The notes under the pieces: generated by a model
Told to the model about the DNA's origin: nothing
Seen by the model: only the letters and a program-made list of their open reading frames with translations
The model's database searches: none
Shown: positions 7,606 to 15,568 of the stretch, piece by piece
Numbering within the stretch: position 1 is the stretch's first letter
Layout: the number at the start of each line of letters is the position of its first letter
Assembly (NCBI GenBank): GCA_902525295.1
Contig: CABZGR010000009.1
Coordinates: 1-32,224 of the forward strand
Length of the DNA: 32,224 nucleotides
Direction: 5' to 3'
Origin: an uncultured Pelagibacteraceae bacterium
Lineage (GTDB): Bacteria; Pseudomonadota; Alphaproteobacteria; Pelagibacterales; Pelagibacteraceae
Position numbers and translations under genes: made by a program

Positions 7606-9300
7606 ATGAAAAAAATATTAGCAACCATATTTTTTATTTTTATATGGTGCGAAACTTCTAATGCAGAAAATCAACAAATATGTGATTGGATAGTCGATGA
7701 AGTTTATGCCGACCTTTTAAATCAAGATTCTGATGACCATCTTTTCGTTGTAATTGGTAATGATGGAAAATGTGAGTACGGACGTGGAACAGAAAAGCAA
7801 GATGGATTTAATGATTGTGAAAAACACAGAAAAGAAAAAGGAATAAATGGCGAGTGCAAACTTTTTGCAATTGGCAAGAAAAAATTTATAGAAAATAAAA
7901 CAGCCCTTAAGATTGGTTGCATAAAAGGTAATTGCGTTAATGGAAAAGGAACTTTTATATGGTCCAATGGGGATAAATATAATGGAGATTGGAAAGATCA
8001 AAAACCCCATGGTCTAGGTACTTTTAAATGGGTTAATGGAACAAAATATATTGGTGATTGGGAGTTTGGTATACAAAATGGTCAAGGAACAGTTACTTGG
8101 GCAAATGGAGATAAATACATCGGTGGAAGAAAAAATGGAGAAGCTGATGGGCAAGGAACCTTTATCTACGCAAACGGCACAGCACAATCCGGAGAGTGGA
8201 AAAATGGAAATTTAATCGAGAGAGACTCGAGTGGAAAGGCAGTAGGTTGCGTTGAAGGCAATTGTGATAATGGAAAGGGGACAGGTGTTTGGGAAAAAGG
8301 TTTTAAATATGTCGGTGAATGGAAAATGCAAAATATGCATGGTTTTGGAATTGGTACTTGGCCAAATGGAGATAGATATGAAGGTGATTGGGTAAATGGC
8401 CAAAGAACTGGACAAGGTAAATATTTTTATAGTAGTGGCGGAGGTGTTTATACCGGCGAATGGAAAAATAATAATAGACATGGTGAAGGAACAATGATTT
8501 GGAACGATGGTGTAAAACAAGTTGCAATATGGGAGTTAGATAAAGCTGTAAAAACTATAAGTATAAGCAAAAATTTTATTTTTAAAGGTGGTAGTGAGTG
8601 GAAAGATGGAGATATAATAAATAAAAAAGACCCAAGTAATTTTATAAATTTATCGTTTGTAGAGAAAAAAAAAGTAATGGGTTACGATGTGAGAACCTTA
8701 TCAAATAAATACACAAAAGATGGTTGGGGTAAAAGTAGTTTTACAGTTTTTGTCTTTAACGCAACTTTTGAGAATAGTAAGGATATATTAATAAATGTTA
8801 ATGATGAATTTAAAACTGACAAAAAGGCAAAAAAACAAGCAATTAAATGGGCAAAAATATATGGGCAAATGCCAAAATTTTTAAAAAAAAATGTTAAAGA
8901 AATAACTATACATAAAGGCAAAGCAGGCTGGGCAGGAGGAAAAGGTACTATAGTAATTCACACAGATTATCTTACAAATGAAAATAAAAAATATGCTGAG
9001 GAGTTAATGTTTCATGAATTAACTCACGCTTCACTCGATTGGTGGTGGGGTGGATCTGTTAACGAGAAAAAATGGTTAAATGCTGTTAGTGCTGATAAGC
9101 ATTATATTTCAGAATATGCTTGGGAATTACCAGGAAATGAAGACTTAGCTGAAACTGTATTATGGTGGTATGCATCAAGATGTAAAGTAGATAGAATTTC
9201 CAAAAAAAATAATGAAAAAATTAATAAATTTTTAACTAATCGTTTTCAATACCTAGATGAACAAAACTATGACACGCATCCATCTAACTGTATTAATTAG
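7606..9300 (+). CDS. Exported MORN-repeat protein with C-terminal HExxH metallopeptidase-like domain
   Basis: A 564-residue protein in three parts. A signal peptide (about residues 1-20, cleavage after SNA) leads into a cysteine-containing N-terminal segment (CEYGRG, DCEKHRKEKG, ECKLFAIG). Residues about 110-305 hold at least seven MORN-type repeats (GxGTxxWxNGxxYxGDWxxG), interrupted near 205-225 by a second GNCxNGKGT restart. The C-terminal domain has H470-E-L-T-H474 followed about 38 residues later by NEDLAE (E512, D513, E516), the layout of a gluzincin-like zinc peptidase with a glutamate third ligand. The protein should be periplasmic or surface-exposed. Substrate unknown; loss of activity cannot be excluded. 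It begins immediately at the stop codon of the carbonic anhydrase gene. Confidence 0.85.
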   Translation: MKKILATIFFIFIWCETSNAENQQICDWIVDEVYADLLNQDSDDHLFVVIGNDGKCEYGRGTEKQDGFNDCEKHRKEKGINGECKLFAIGKKKFIENKTALKIGCIKGNCVNGKGTFIWSNGDKYNGDWKDQKPHGLGTFKWVNGTKYIGDWEFGIQNGQGTVTWANGDKYIGGRKNGEADGQGTFIYANGTAQSGEWKNGNLIERDSSGKAVGCVEGNCDNGKGTGVWEKGFKYVGEWKMQNMHGFGIGTWPNGDRYEGDWVNGQRTGQGKYFYSSGGGVYTGEWKNNNRHGEGTMIWNDGVKQVAIWELDKAVKTISISKNFIFKGGSEWKDGDIINKKDPSNFINLSFVEKKKVMGYDVRTLSNKYTKDGWGKSSFTVFVFNATFENSKDILINVNDEFKTDKKAKKQAIKWAKIYGQMPKFLKKNVKEITIHKGKAGWAGGKGTIVIHTDYLTNENKKYAEELMFHELTHASLDWWWGGSVNEKKWLNAVSADKHYISEYAWELPGNEDLAETVLWWYASRCKVDRISKKNNEKINKFLTNRFQYLDEQNYDTHPSNCIN

Positions 9301-9307
9301 AAAGATT

Positions 9308-9314
9308 AAAGGAG
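9308..9314 (+). promoter_or_regulatory. Strong ribosome binding site of the DUF1330 gene
   Basis: AAAGGAG, one of the best Shine-Dalgarno matches in the window, lies 5 bases before the ATG at 9320 and confirms that start. Confidence 0.8.
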
Positions 9315-9319
9315 AATAA

Positions 9320-9610
9320 ATGTCAGCAGGGTATGTAATTGCACAATTAAGAGTAACTAATCCAGAAAATTATAAAGAGTACATTGAAAAAGTTAATCCA
9401 ATTGTAAAAAAATTTGATGGAGAATTTTTGGTAAGAAATGGTGAGTATCAAATATTTGATGGTGAAACAAATTTTCCAAGAATAATTATTCTAAAATTTC
9501 CAAGCTATGAGAGAGCTCTTGAATGGTATAATTCAGAAGAATATAAACCAATAAAACAAATAAGATTAGATAATGCTGAGGGGACGAATATAATAATTAA
9601 AGGACTTTGA
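9320..9610 (+). CDS. DUF1330 domain protein
   Basis: A 96-residue protein of the DUF1330 family, small dimeric alpha/beta-barrel (ferredoxin-like) proteins. It has the usual features: an opening strand AGYVIAQLRV, a middle LVRNGEYQIFDGE segment, FPRIIILKFPSYERALEWYNSEEY, and a closing strand. Full family length is about 95 residues, so it is complete. Function is not established for the family; the fold is shared with small monooxygenase- and isomerase-like proteins. It follows the MORN gene by 19 bases on the same strand with a strong ribosome site, and is convergent with the carbonic-anhydrase-like gene after a 4-base gap. Confidence 0.88.
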   Translation: MSAGYVIAQLRVTNPENYKEYIEKVNPIVKKFDGEFLVRNGEYQIFDGETNFPRIIILKFPSYERALEWYNSEEYKPIKQIRLDNAEGTNIIIKGL

Positions 9611-9614
9611 AAGA

Positions 9615-10010
9615 TTAATCTTTTAGCGACAAAATTTTAAAATTTATTTTTAACTCTGGAAACTTTCTATTTATGATTGATTTGATTTTTTTAAAAGAAT
9701 CCTTGTGAATTTTCTTTTCAATAGTTGAATTAAATTCTTTCTTTCCATTCACTATTTTAGCTGCACCACAATCTTCGTGATTAATTACTATTAATTTACT
9801 TATATTATGCAACTTTATTGAAGTTGATAAATTATCCAAAAAGGTTGATTGCCATTTTTTAAATTTTTTAGAAGTTACACCAATTGCTGATCCAGCAATA
9901 GTAAATGAGCTATATTTTCCAGTTAATTTCTTTTTTTTTAAATAATTAAAAACTTTTGGCTGAAACCTTGGATCCATACATGACAAAACCATAGCTTCAT
10001 ATTTTTTCAT
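9615..10010 (-). CDS. Miniature beta-carbonic anhydrase-like protein
   Basis: A 131-residue protein that keeps the zinc-site motifs of beta-class carbonic anhydrases in a shortened frame: C11-x-D13-x-R15 in SCMDPR, and H78-x-x-C81 in INHEDCGAAK. Canonical beta enzymes are roughly 190-220 residues, and here the sequence stops soon after the second motif. All three zinc ligands and the Asp-Arg pair are present, so metal binding is plausible; catalysis is inferred only. Related short proteins exist in other bacteria, so this is probably a family trait and not a recent truncation. I chose the ATG at 10010, which overlaps the stop of the upstream gene as TAATG; an in-frame start 5 codons earlier is less likely. 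Confidence 0.78.
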   Translation of the reverse strand: MKKYEAMVLSCMDPRFQPKVFNYLKKKKLTGKYSSFTIAGSAIGVTSKKFKKWQSTFLDNLSTSIKLHNISKLIVINHEDCGAAKIVNGKKEFNSTIEKKIHKDSFKKIKSIINRKFPELKINFKILSLKD

Positions 10011-10615
10011 TATGGTACCAACCAAGTATCTTTACTATTATTAATGTCAAATCTAGCTCTTCGATGACCTTTTGCAGCTAAATATAACCACTCAATAGAT
10101 TTAATTTTACACTGTATAACAGTAAAGTTTTTATATCCTTTTTCGCTTTGTTCTTTTGTGTAATCAAAATTATCTAATTCAGGCTTTAAACCAGATGTTG
10201 GAATATCAGACTCTGTACCTGGTCCATTATCTACTAAGTAACATTTACGACTTATGTGTTGAGTTTTTTCCCAAGATTGTTTTGTTATATCATTATTGTG
10301 ATTTATAATTGCTTCAACTTTTAATCTAACCTGAATTTTTTCATCTTTATCATAAAATAACATCGATGAATTTGGGTTTTTTTCTAAGATTTTAATTTTA
10401 TCAGATCTAATATCACTGTGGAATTGCACTAAATTATTTTGTTCATCTGATTTTCTAAGAACAACAATTCTACTTTCGATATCGTTATCACTTCCACATG
10501 AAAAAATAGGTATTCTAAAAGGAGACGATCTATTAGTTACCGCATCAGTTAGCATTAACCAAATTTTCTTTTTTATTTCGGAAAAATCCTCGTAGTAGGG
10601 AACAGTGGTAGACAC
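10010..10615 (-). CDS. PNPOx-like FMN-binding flavoprotein (pyridoxamine 5'-phosphate oxidase family)
   Basis: A 201-residue protein with the split-barrel FMN-binding fold. Recognisable segments are ESRIVVLRK near residue 47, FHSDIRSDKIKIL around residue 65 (phosphate-binding region), and the C-terminal EWLYLAAKGHRRARF, which corresponds to the RxHR-type end of the Alr4036-like PNPOx subfamily. True PdxH enzymes have a different substrate-binding C-terminus, so a role in vitamin B6 metabolism is not assured. It sits in an operon: 2 bases after the dehydrogenase gene and overlapping the carbonic-anhydrase-like gene by one base. Confidence 0.82.
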   Translation of the reverse strand: MSTTVPYYEDFSEIKKKIWLMLTDAVTNRSSPFRIPIFSCGSDNDIESRIVVLRKSDEQNNLVQFHSDIRSDKIKILEKNPNSSMLFYDKDEKIQVRLKVEAIINHNNDITKQSWEKTQHISRKCYLVDNGPGTESDIPTSGLKPELDNFDYTKEQSEKGYKNFTVIQCKIKSIEWLYLAAKGHRRARFDINNSKDTWLVP

Positions 10616-10617
10616 AA

Positions 10618-11493
10618 TTATTTTTTCTTTTTTAATCTAGCTATTAAACTTGAGCTATCCCAACGGTTTCCACCCATTTTTTGAACCTCAGCATAATAAC
10701 CATCAACAATTTCAGTTACGGGAACTGGTGAACCATTTCTTTTTGCTTCTTCAATACAAATTTTTAAATCTTTTCTCATCCAATCTACAGCAAATCCATA
10801 ATCAAATTTATCTGCTACCATAGTTTTATATCTATTTTCCATTTGCCATGACTGAGCTGCACCTTTTGAAATAGTTTCCATAACTTTATCCATATCTAAA
10901 CCTGCATTAATTCCAAAATTTACTGCTTCTGACAATCCTTGAACCAAACCTCCTATACACATTTGATTAACCATTTTTGTTAATTGTCCACTGCCTGATG
11001 GTCCGATTAAAGTTACTTTTTTACTATAACAATCAATTATTGGCTCTGCTTTTTTAAAATCACTACCATCTCCACCAACCATGACAGTTAAAATTCCACC
11101 TTCAGCACCTGACTGTCCTCCTGATATAGGAGCATCTAAAAAACCAAATCCTTTATCTTTTGCAGCCTTATAAAGTTCTCTAGAAATTTCAGCAGACACT
11201 GTTGAATTATCTATATATACGCATCCTTCTTTAGCATTATGAAATAACCCATTATCACCTAAAGAGACTTGTCTCAAATCATCATCATTTCCAACACACG
11301 TAAAAATAAAATCAGCATCTTTAGCAGCTTCAGATGGTGTATCAGCCATATTACCTTTGTATTCACCAATCCACTTTTCTGCTTTTGATTTTGTTCTGTT
11401 AAAAACAGTTACATTATGTCCTGCTTTTGATATATATCCTGCCATTGGATAACCCATTACACCAAGACCTATGAAAGCAACTTTAGAAGTCAT
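10618..11493 (-). CDS. 3-hydroxyisobutyrate dehydrogenase family oxidoreductase
   Basis: A 291-residue NAD(P)-dependent beta-hydroxyacid dehydrogenase. The N-terminal Rossmann loop is GLGVMG (residues 9-14), with NRT after the second strand suggesting NADP preference. The substrate signature DAPISGGQSGAEGG is at 120-133, and the catalytic lysine is K173 with N176 in GQLTKMVNQ. Family members oxidise 3-hydroxyisobutyrate (valine breakdown), tartronate semialdehyde or similar short hydroxyacids in the cytoplasm; the sequence does not settle which. It heads a three-gene minus-strand operon. The start codon is only 8 bases from the divergent MFS gene, so its promoter must lie inside that gene. 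Confidence 0.92.
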   Translation of the reverse strand: MTSKVAFIGLGVMGYPMAGYISKAGHNVTVFNRTKSKAEKWIGEYKGNMADTPSEAAKDADFIFTCVGNDDDLRQVSLGDNGLFHNAKEGCVYIDNSTVSAEISRELYKAAKDKGFGFLDAPISGGQSGAEGGILTVMVGGDGSDFKKAEPIIDCYSKKVTLIGPSGSGQLTKMVNQMCIGGLVQGLSEAVNFGINAGLDMDKVMETISKGAAQSWQMENRYKTMVADKFDYGFAVDWMRKDLKICIEEAKRNGSPVPVTEIVDGYYAEVQKMGGNRWDSSSLIARLKKKK

Positions 11494-11501
11494 AATTTAT
11501 T

Positions 11502-12710
11502 ATGTTTAAAAATTTAAGTTTAAAAGTAATTGTATTTGGATTTATATTTACATTTTTTTCAAGCTTTGGACAGAGTTTTTTTCTTGGAATATTCAATACA
11601 AGTATAAGAGAGACACTATCGATAACTCATGGACAATTTGGCTCAATATATGCATCTGCAACATTATGCAGTAGTTTACTACTAATATGGGTTGGAAAGA
11701 AAATTGACGATATAAATATTTTCCGATTTGCAATCTATGTAACATTACTTTTATCTTTTTCTTGTTTTTTCTTTTCAAAAATTTCATCAATAGTTTTTTT
11801 ATTCATTGCAATTTTCTTAATGAGATTTTCAGGACAAGGAATGATGTCTCATACTGCAACAACAACAGTTTCAAGATATTTTACAAAATCAAGGGGTAGG
11901 GCATTAAGTATTTGTTGGTTTGGTTTATCAAGTGCTGAATTTATTTTACCTGTTTTAATGGTATTTTTGTTGTCATTAACAACTTGGCAAAATATTTGGA
12001 CTGTAATTTCTGTTTTAATTTTAATATTTTTACCAATTGCATCATTCTTCTTAGTTCGAACAGTTAAACTTGATACGAGAGAAAGCACTGAAGGAGAAGA
12101 ATTTAAAGAGGAAAATATTAAGCAATGGAAAAGAATTGAAGTAATAAAAGATTATAAATTTTATATAGTAAGCATGAATATGCTGGCCATGCCTTGGATT
12201 GCAACTGGTGTATTTGTTTATCAGTCATTTATTACTGAGTCTAAAAACTGGGGACCATTTGTAATTGCTCAGTCTTTTATGTCTTATTCAGTATTTTCAG
12301 TAATTACACTTTTAATATCTGGTTTTTTAATTGATAAATTCACAAGTCGAAAACTTTTAATTTTTATGAATATTCCTTTATTTCTATCGACTTTTGTAAT
12401 TATTTATTTTGATGCACAATTTACTGCATTTATATTTTTAGGTTTAATTGGAATATCAAATGGTTTGGCAAACGTTTTGGGGTCTTCTACTTGGGCTGAA
12501 GTTTATGGCGTAAAGCATATTGGATCTATTAAAGCTTTGACCACTGCTCTTATGGTTTTTTCAACTGCTTTCGGAACTGCTCTTTTTGGCATTTTAATTG
12601 ATTTTGGATTTTCAATTGAGAATATTGCTATAATATCTGCACTTTATATACTTATTTCTTTTATCCTTCTTTTTTTAGTAAGAAAAAAATTAAATCCAAT
12701 ATTAGTATAA
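11502..12710 (+). CDS. MFS transporter
   Basis: A 402-residue protein with twelve predicted membrane helices in two sets of six, separated by a charged cytoplasmic loop around residues 188-215 (ESTEGEEFKEENIKQWKR). The loop between helices 2 and 3 has the MFS-like WVGKKIDDI segment, and the matching loop in the second half has SGFLIDKFTSRK. The overall pattern resembles the monocarboxylate/oxalate-formate-type MFS group, but the substrate cannot be assigned. It is divergent from the hydroxyacid dehydrogenase gene, so export or import of a related acid is possible. No Shine-Dalgarno is visible in the 8-base gap upstream. Confidence 0.88.
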   Translation: MFKNLSLKVIVFGFIFTFFSSFGQSFFLGIFNTSIRETLSITHGQFGSIYASATLCSSLLLIWVGKKIDDINIFRFAIYVTLLLSFSCFFFSKISSIVFLFIAIFLMRFSGQGMMSHTATTTVSRYFTKSRGRALSICWFGLSSAEFILPVLMVFLLSLTTWQNIWTVISVLILIFLPIASFFLVRTVKLDTRESTEGEEFKEENIKQWKRIEVIKDYKFYIVSMNMLAMPWIATGVFVYQSFITESKNWGPFVIAQSFMSYSVFSVITLLISGFLIDKFTSRKLLIFMNIPLFLSTFVIIYFDAQFTAFIFLGLIGISNGLANVLGSSTWAEVYGVKHIGSIKALTTALMVFSTAFGTALFGILIDFGFSIENIAIISALYILISFILLFLVRKKLNPILV

Positions 12711-12715
12711 AACAC

Positions 12716-12742
12716 TTGATTTTGTTGATCTTGGAGTATATT
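12716..12742 (+). promoter_or_regulatory. Possible rpoZ promoter
   Basis: TTGATT (12716-12721) and TATATT (12737-12742) are separated by 15 bases, shorter than ideal. If used, transcription would start only a few bases before the ATG at 12752, giving a nearly leaderless message. Weak, by-eye call. Confidence 0.3.
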
Positions 12743-12751
12743 TAATCGCCC

Positions 12752-13279
12752 ATGGCAAGAGTTACCGTTGAAGACTGTATAGATAAAGTAGATAGCCCTT
12801 ATGAATTAGTGTTGGTTGCTAAAGAAAGAGCTACTCAACTGAATTCAGGAATTGAACCTACATTAGATAGAGATAACGACAAACATACAGTTATTGCTTT
12901 AAGAGAGATAGCTGAAGAAACAATTAAAGTTCCAGATTTAACTGAAGCCGCAGTTTACAAACTTAGAAAACATGTAGAACAAATTGATGATACTGCTGAA
13001 GAAGATGAAGATATTGGTGATGATTTTGAGAATTTGTACAAAGGTGAAATCTCAAAAAGTGGTGTGCCAATTCTTCCTTCTAAAAGAGCTAGAAAAATTC
13101 CTGAAAAAATTCAGGTTTCAAAAGAAGATCTTGCTGAATTATCACCATCAGCTCAACCTGATGTTAATGTAGAAGCTCCAAGTGAGGCTGAAGAAAATGA
13201 TGATGTTTCACTAGATCAAGTTTCAGAAGCAGAAGAACAAGTTTCAGATAACTTAAGCGACGAAGAAAATAATTCTTAA
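12752..13279 (+). CDS. rpoZ: RNA polymerase omega subunit with long acidic C-terminal tail
   Basis: Residues 1 to about 80 are a clear omega subunit: [28 protein letters not shown], and [14 protein letters not shown]. Omega helps fold and hold the beta' subunit and takes part in ppGpp binding in many proteobacteria. At 175 residues it is nearly twice the E. coli length. The extra part begins with an acidic run around 98-110, has a short basic patch ([10 protein letters not shown], near 108-118), and ends in a Glu/Asp/Ser-rich stretch likely to be disordered. Alphaproteobacterial omegas are often longer than the enteric form, but this tail is long even so. The stop codon abuts that of the convergent CoA-transferase gene. 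Confidence 0.93.
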   Translation: MARVTVEDCIDKVDSPYELVLVAKERATQLNSGIEPTLDRDNDKHTVIALREIAEETIKVPDLTEAAVYKLRKHVEQIDDTAEEDEDIGDDFENLYKGEISKSGVPILPSKRARKIPEKIQVSKEDLAELSPSAQPDVNVEAPSEAEENDDVSLDQVSEAEEQVSDNLSDEENNS

Positions 13280-14422
13280 TTAAGAAAACTCTTTTAATAT
13301 TTTTTCCCTGTGTTCATCAAGATCAGGAATGTCCCCTCTAGTACTTTTATCTTCGTATGAAGACATTTTTATAGGATTGCCTGCTAATCTAAAATCACCA
13401 ACCACTTTATGATAGGCTTTAACAATCATGTTTCTTGCTTCGACTTGAGGATTTTCTACCGCTTCTTTAATATTAAATATTGGTCCACAAGGTATCTTTA
13501 ATTTTTCCATTTCACTTACCCACTCAGAAGTATTTTTTGAAGAAAGTTTATCTTCAAAAATTGATTTTAGTCCATTCATATTTTCACATCTAAGAGAATT
13601 AGTACTAAATCTTTTATCACTGACCATTTCAGGTATTCCTAATACTTCACAAAGTTTTTCATATAATTTATCGTTACCTGCAGCAATGATTATATAACTA
13701 TCTTTTGTTTTAAATGCCTCAAACGGAGCGATTGAAGGATGTCTAGATCCCATCGGTTTAGGAATTTCATTTTTAGATAAATATCTTGCAATTGCATTTT
13801 CTAAAATCGCAATTTGGCAGTCTAACATTGAAACATCTATAAACATTCCCTTACCTGTTTTTTGTCTATCATACAAAGCTGCATTAATTCCGATTGCAGT
13901 AAAAAGGCCTGCTGTAATATCCCCAATTGATGTTCCAACTCTTGTTGGTTCACTATTTGAATGACCTGTAACACTCATCAGTCCACCCATTCCTTGAACG
14001 ACCATGTCATAAGCTGGTAATTCTTTTAAAGGTCCGGTTTGACCGAAACCAGATGCAGATGCATATATTAATTTTGGATATTTTTTGCTTACATCTTTCC
14101 AACCATATCCCCATTTTTCTAAAGTACCTGGTTTAAAATTTTCTACTAAAATATCTGCCTTTGCTAAAATTTTATCAAAGATTTTTTTATCATCTTCATT
14201 TTTTAGATTTAGAGCAATACTTTCTTTTCCTCTATTCAGTGACATAAAATATGCTGAATAGTCTTTTACAAAAGGTCCAAACTTTCTTGAATCGTCACCA
14301 ATTTCTGGCGCTTCTATTTTAATTACACGTGCACCGAGATCAGATAAAATCATTGTACAATATGGACCTACTAAAACCCTAGTAAGATCAACAACTAATA
14401 AATTTTTTAAAGGACCATCCAT
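13280..14422 (-). CDS. Family III CoA-transferase (CaiB/BaiF type)
   Basis: A 380-residue cytoplasmic enzyme of the family III CoA-transferases, which move CoA between carboxylic acids through an aspartyl-CoA intermediate. The N-terminus has the family opening VVDLTRVLVGPYCTMILSDLG, then IKIEAPEIGDDSR and NRGKESIALNLK. The catalytic aspartate is D168 in GTSIGDITAGL, at the position of Asp169 in formyl-CoA transferase. The substrate pair is unknown; known members use carnitine, oxalate/formate, succinate, mesaconate and others. It is divergent from the TRAP/malonyl-CoA decarboxylase operon, with 85 bases between the start codons, so a role in activating the imported acid is plausible but unproven. 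Confidence 0.9.
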   Translation of the reverse strand: MDGPLKNLLVVDLTRVLVGPYCTMILSDLGARVIKIEAPEIGDDSRKFGPFVKDYSAYFMSLNRGKESIALNLKNEDDKKIFDKILAKADILVENFKPGTLEKWGYGWKDVSKKYPKLIYASASGFGQTGPLKELPAYDMVVQGMGGLMSVTGHSNSEPTRVGTSIGDITAGLFTAIGINAALYDRQKTGKGMFIDVSMLDCQIAILENAIARYLSKNEIPKPMGSRHPSIAPFEAFKTKDSYIIIAAGNDKLYEKLCEVLGIPEMVSDKRFSTNSLRCENMNGLKSIFEDKLSSKNTSEWVSEMEKLKIPCGPIFNIKEAVENPQVEARNMIVKAYHKVVGDFRLAGNPIKMSSYEDKSTRGDIPDLDEHREKILKEFS

Positions 14423-14448
14423 AATAATAAGTATGTCATTTCCTTATA

Positions 14449-14477
14449 TTGACTCTTACTCTCAAGTTCAATTTAAT
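14449..14477 (+). promoter_or_regulatory. Predicted sigma-70 promoter of the dctPQM operon
   Basis: TTGACT (14449-14454), a 17-base spacer and TTTAAT (14472-14477) match the consensus well. Transcription would begin near 14484, about 24 bases before the dctP ATG. The elements are identical in sequence and spacing to those before tctC at 1980-2008. Confidence 0.6.
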
Positions 14478-14495
14478 ATCAACATTATAAATAAA

Positions 14496-14502
14496 AAGGG
14501 GA
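14496..14502 (+). promoter_or_regulatory. Ribosome binding site fixing the dctP start
   Basis: AAGGGGA lies 5 bases before the ATG at 14508. It rejects the in-frame ATG at 14433, which is upstream of the predicted promoter and would add 25 residues ahead of the signal peptide. Confidence 0.75.
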
Positions 14503-14507
14503 AAACT

Positions 14508-15518
14508 ATGTTAAGAAAAATAACATTATATTTGTCTTCAATAATTATAGCTTTTTCAATAGTAGGATCTGCATACGCAGTTACATTAAAAGCAAGTCAC
14601 CAATGGCCAGGAACACCAAGAGCCGATGGCTCTTTTGACCCACGTCATGAAATGGTACAAATTATTGCTGATGAAGTAAAAAAAGCAAACGTTGATTTAG
14701 AAATTAGAATTTATCCAGCTAAGTCACTTTATAAGCCAAAAGAACAGTGGAAACCTATGACTACAGGTCAATTAGATATTTCTGCTTTCCCATTAGCTTA
14801 TGCATCAAAATTCCATCCAGAATTTGATGCTACATTGATGCCAGGAACTGTAAAAAATCATGAGCATGCATTGAGATTTAATAAAGGTCCAATGATGACA
14901 GAGATTAAAAAAATAATCAGTGATGCTGGTGTTGTAGTACTATCTGATGCATGGTTAGGTGGTGGTTTTGCATCAAAAACTAAATGTATCAAGAATCCAA
15001 GTGATGCTAAAGGACAAGTCATGAGAGCTGCAGGAAAAGCTTTCAACCAAATGTTAGAGGCTGCTGGTGCAGGTATTCAAAGTATGCCATCATCTGAAAT
15101 TTATACTGGATTACAAACTGGTGTATTAACAGGTGCAAATACTAGTTCAGGAAGTTTTGTAAGTTACAAAATTTACGAACAAGTAAAATGTGCAACTCCT
15201 CCAGGGAAATTTGGTTTATGGTTTATGTATGAGCCAATTTTAATGTCTAAGAAAAGCTACAATGCTTTAAATTCTAGCCAACAAGTGGCTTTGATGAAAG
15301 CAGGAAAAGTTGCTGAAAAATATATGACAGCTCAAGTAGAGAACTTAGATAAAAAGTTTGAGGAAGCATACAAAGCTGCAGGTGTTAAATTAGTGTATAT
15401 GGATGCCGATGATCATGCTGCATGGGTTGATATTGCAATAAAATCATCTCACAAAGCTTTTGCTGAAAAAGTTCCAGGTGGCGATAAGCTAATGGAAATG
15501 GCTTTAGCAGTTAAATAA
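14508..15518 (+). CDS. dctP: TRAP transporter substrate-binding protein (DctP family)
   Basis: A 336-residue periplasmic binding protein with a signal peptide cleaved after SAYA (residue 24). The mature sequence starts with the usual TLKASHQWPG strand and contains the conserved arginine R173 in KGQVMRAAGKAF, which in DctP-type proteins pairs with the carboxylate of the ligand. It hands an organic acid to the DctQM membrane complex. The neighbouring malonyl-CoA decarboxylase gene makes malonate, or another small dicarboxylate, a reasonable guess; a malonate TRAP system (MatPQM) is known in rhizobia. A strong terminator-like hairpin follows at 15529-15568, immediately before dctQ. Confidence 0.92.
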   Translation: MLRKITLYLSSIIIAFSIVGSAYAVTLKASHQWPGTPRADGSFDPRHEMVQIIADEVKKANVDLEIRIYPAKSLYKPKEQWKPMTTGQLDISAFPLAYASKFHPEFDATLMPGTVKNHEHALRFNKGPMMTEIKKIISDAGVVVLSDAWLGGGFASKTKCIKNPSDAKGQVMRAAGKAFNQMLEAAGAGIQSMPSSEIYTGLQTGVLTGANTSSGSFVSYKIYEQVKCATPPGKFGLWFMYEPILMSKKSYNALNSSQQVALMKAGKVAEKYMTAQVENLDKKFEEAYKAAGVKLVYMDADDHAAWVDIAIKSSHKAFAEKVPGGDKLMEMALAVK

Positions 15519-15528
15519 AATAATATAT

Positions 15529-15568
15529 AAAGAACCCCTATTTATTCTCTATAAGTAGGGGTTTTTTT
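15529..15568 (+). terminator. Intrinsic terminator between dctP and dctQ
   Basis: AACCCCTA (15533-15540) pairs with TAGGGGTT (15556-15563), and the stem can continue inward through TTTAT/ATAAG to a five-base loop at 15546-15550. Seven T residues (15562-15568) follow and touch the dctQ ATG at 15569. It should end most transcripts after dctP, and it leaves no room for a Shine-Dalgarno before dctQ. Confidence 0.85.

Noticed and set aside
7900..8530. DNA repeat array, considered as a tandem repeat or CRISPR-like element
   Set aside because: The periodicity is protein-level (MORN repeats of about 23 residues) with diverged DNA; there are no identical repeats with unique spacers.
7717..8921. Several minus-strand frames across the MORN gene
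   Set aside because: They are shadows of a repetitive coding sequence; their residues follow the repeat period and none has a start signal or family features.
13272..13285. TTCTTAATTAAGAA palindrome as a terminator between rpoZ and the CoA-transferase gene
   Set aside because: It is all A-T apart from one pair at each side and has no loop; it simply contains the two abutting stop codons.
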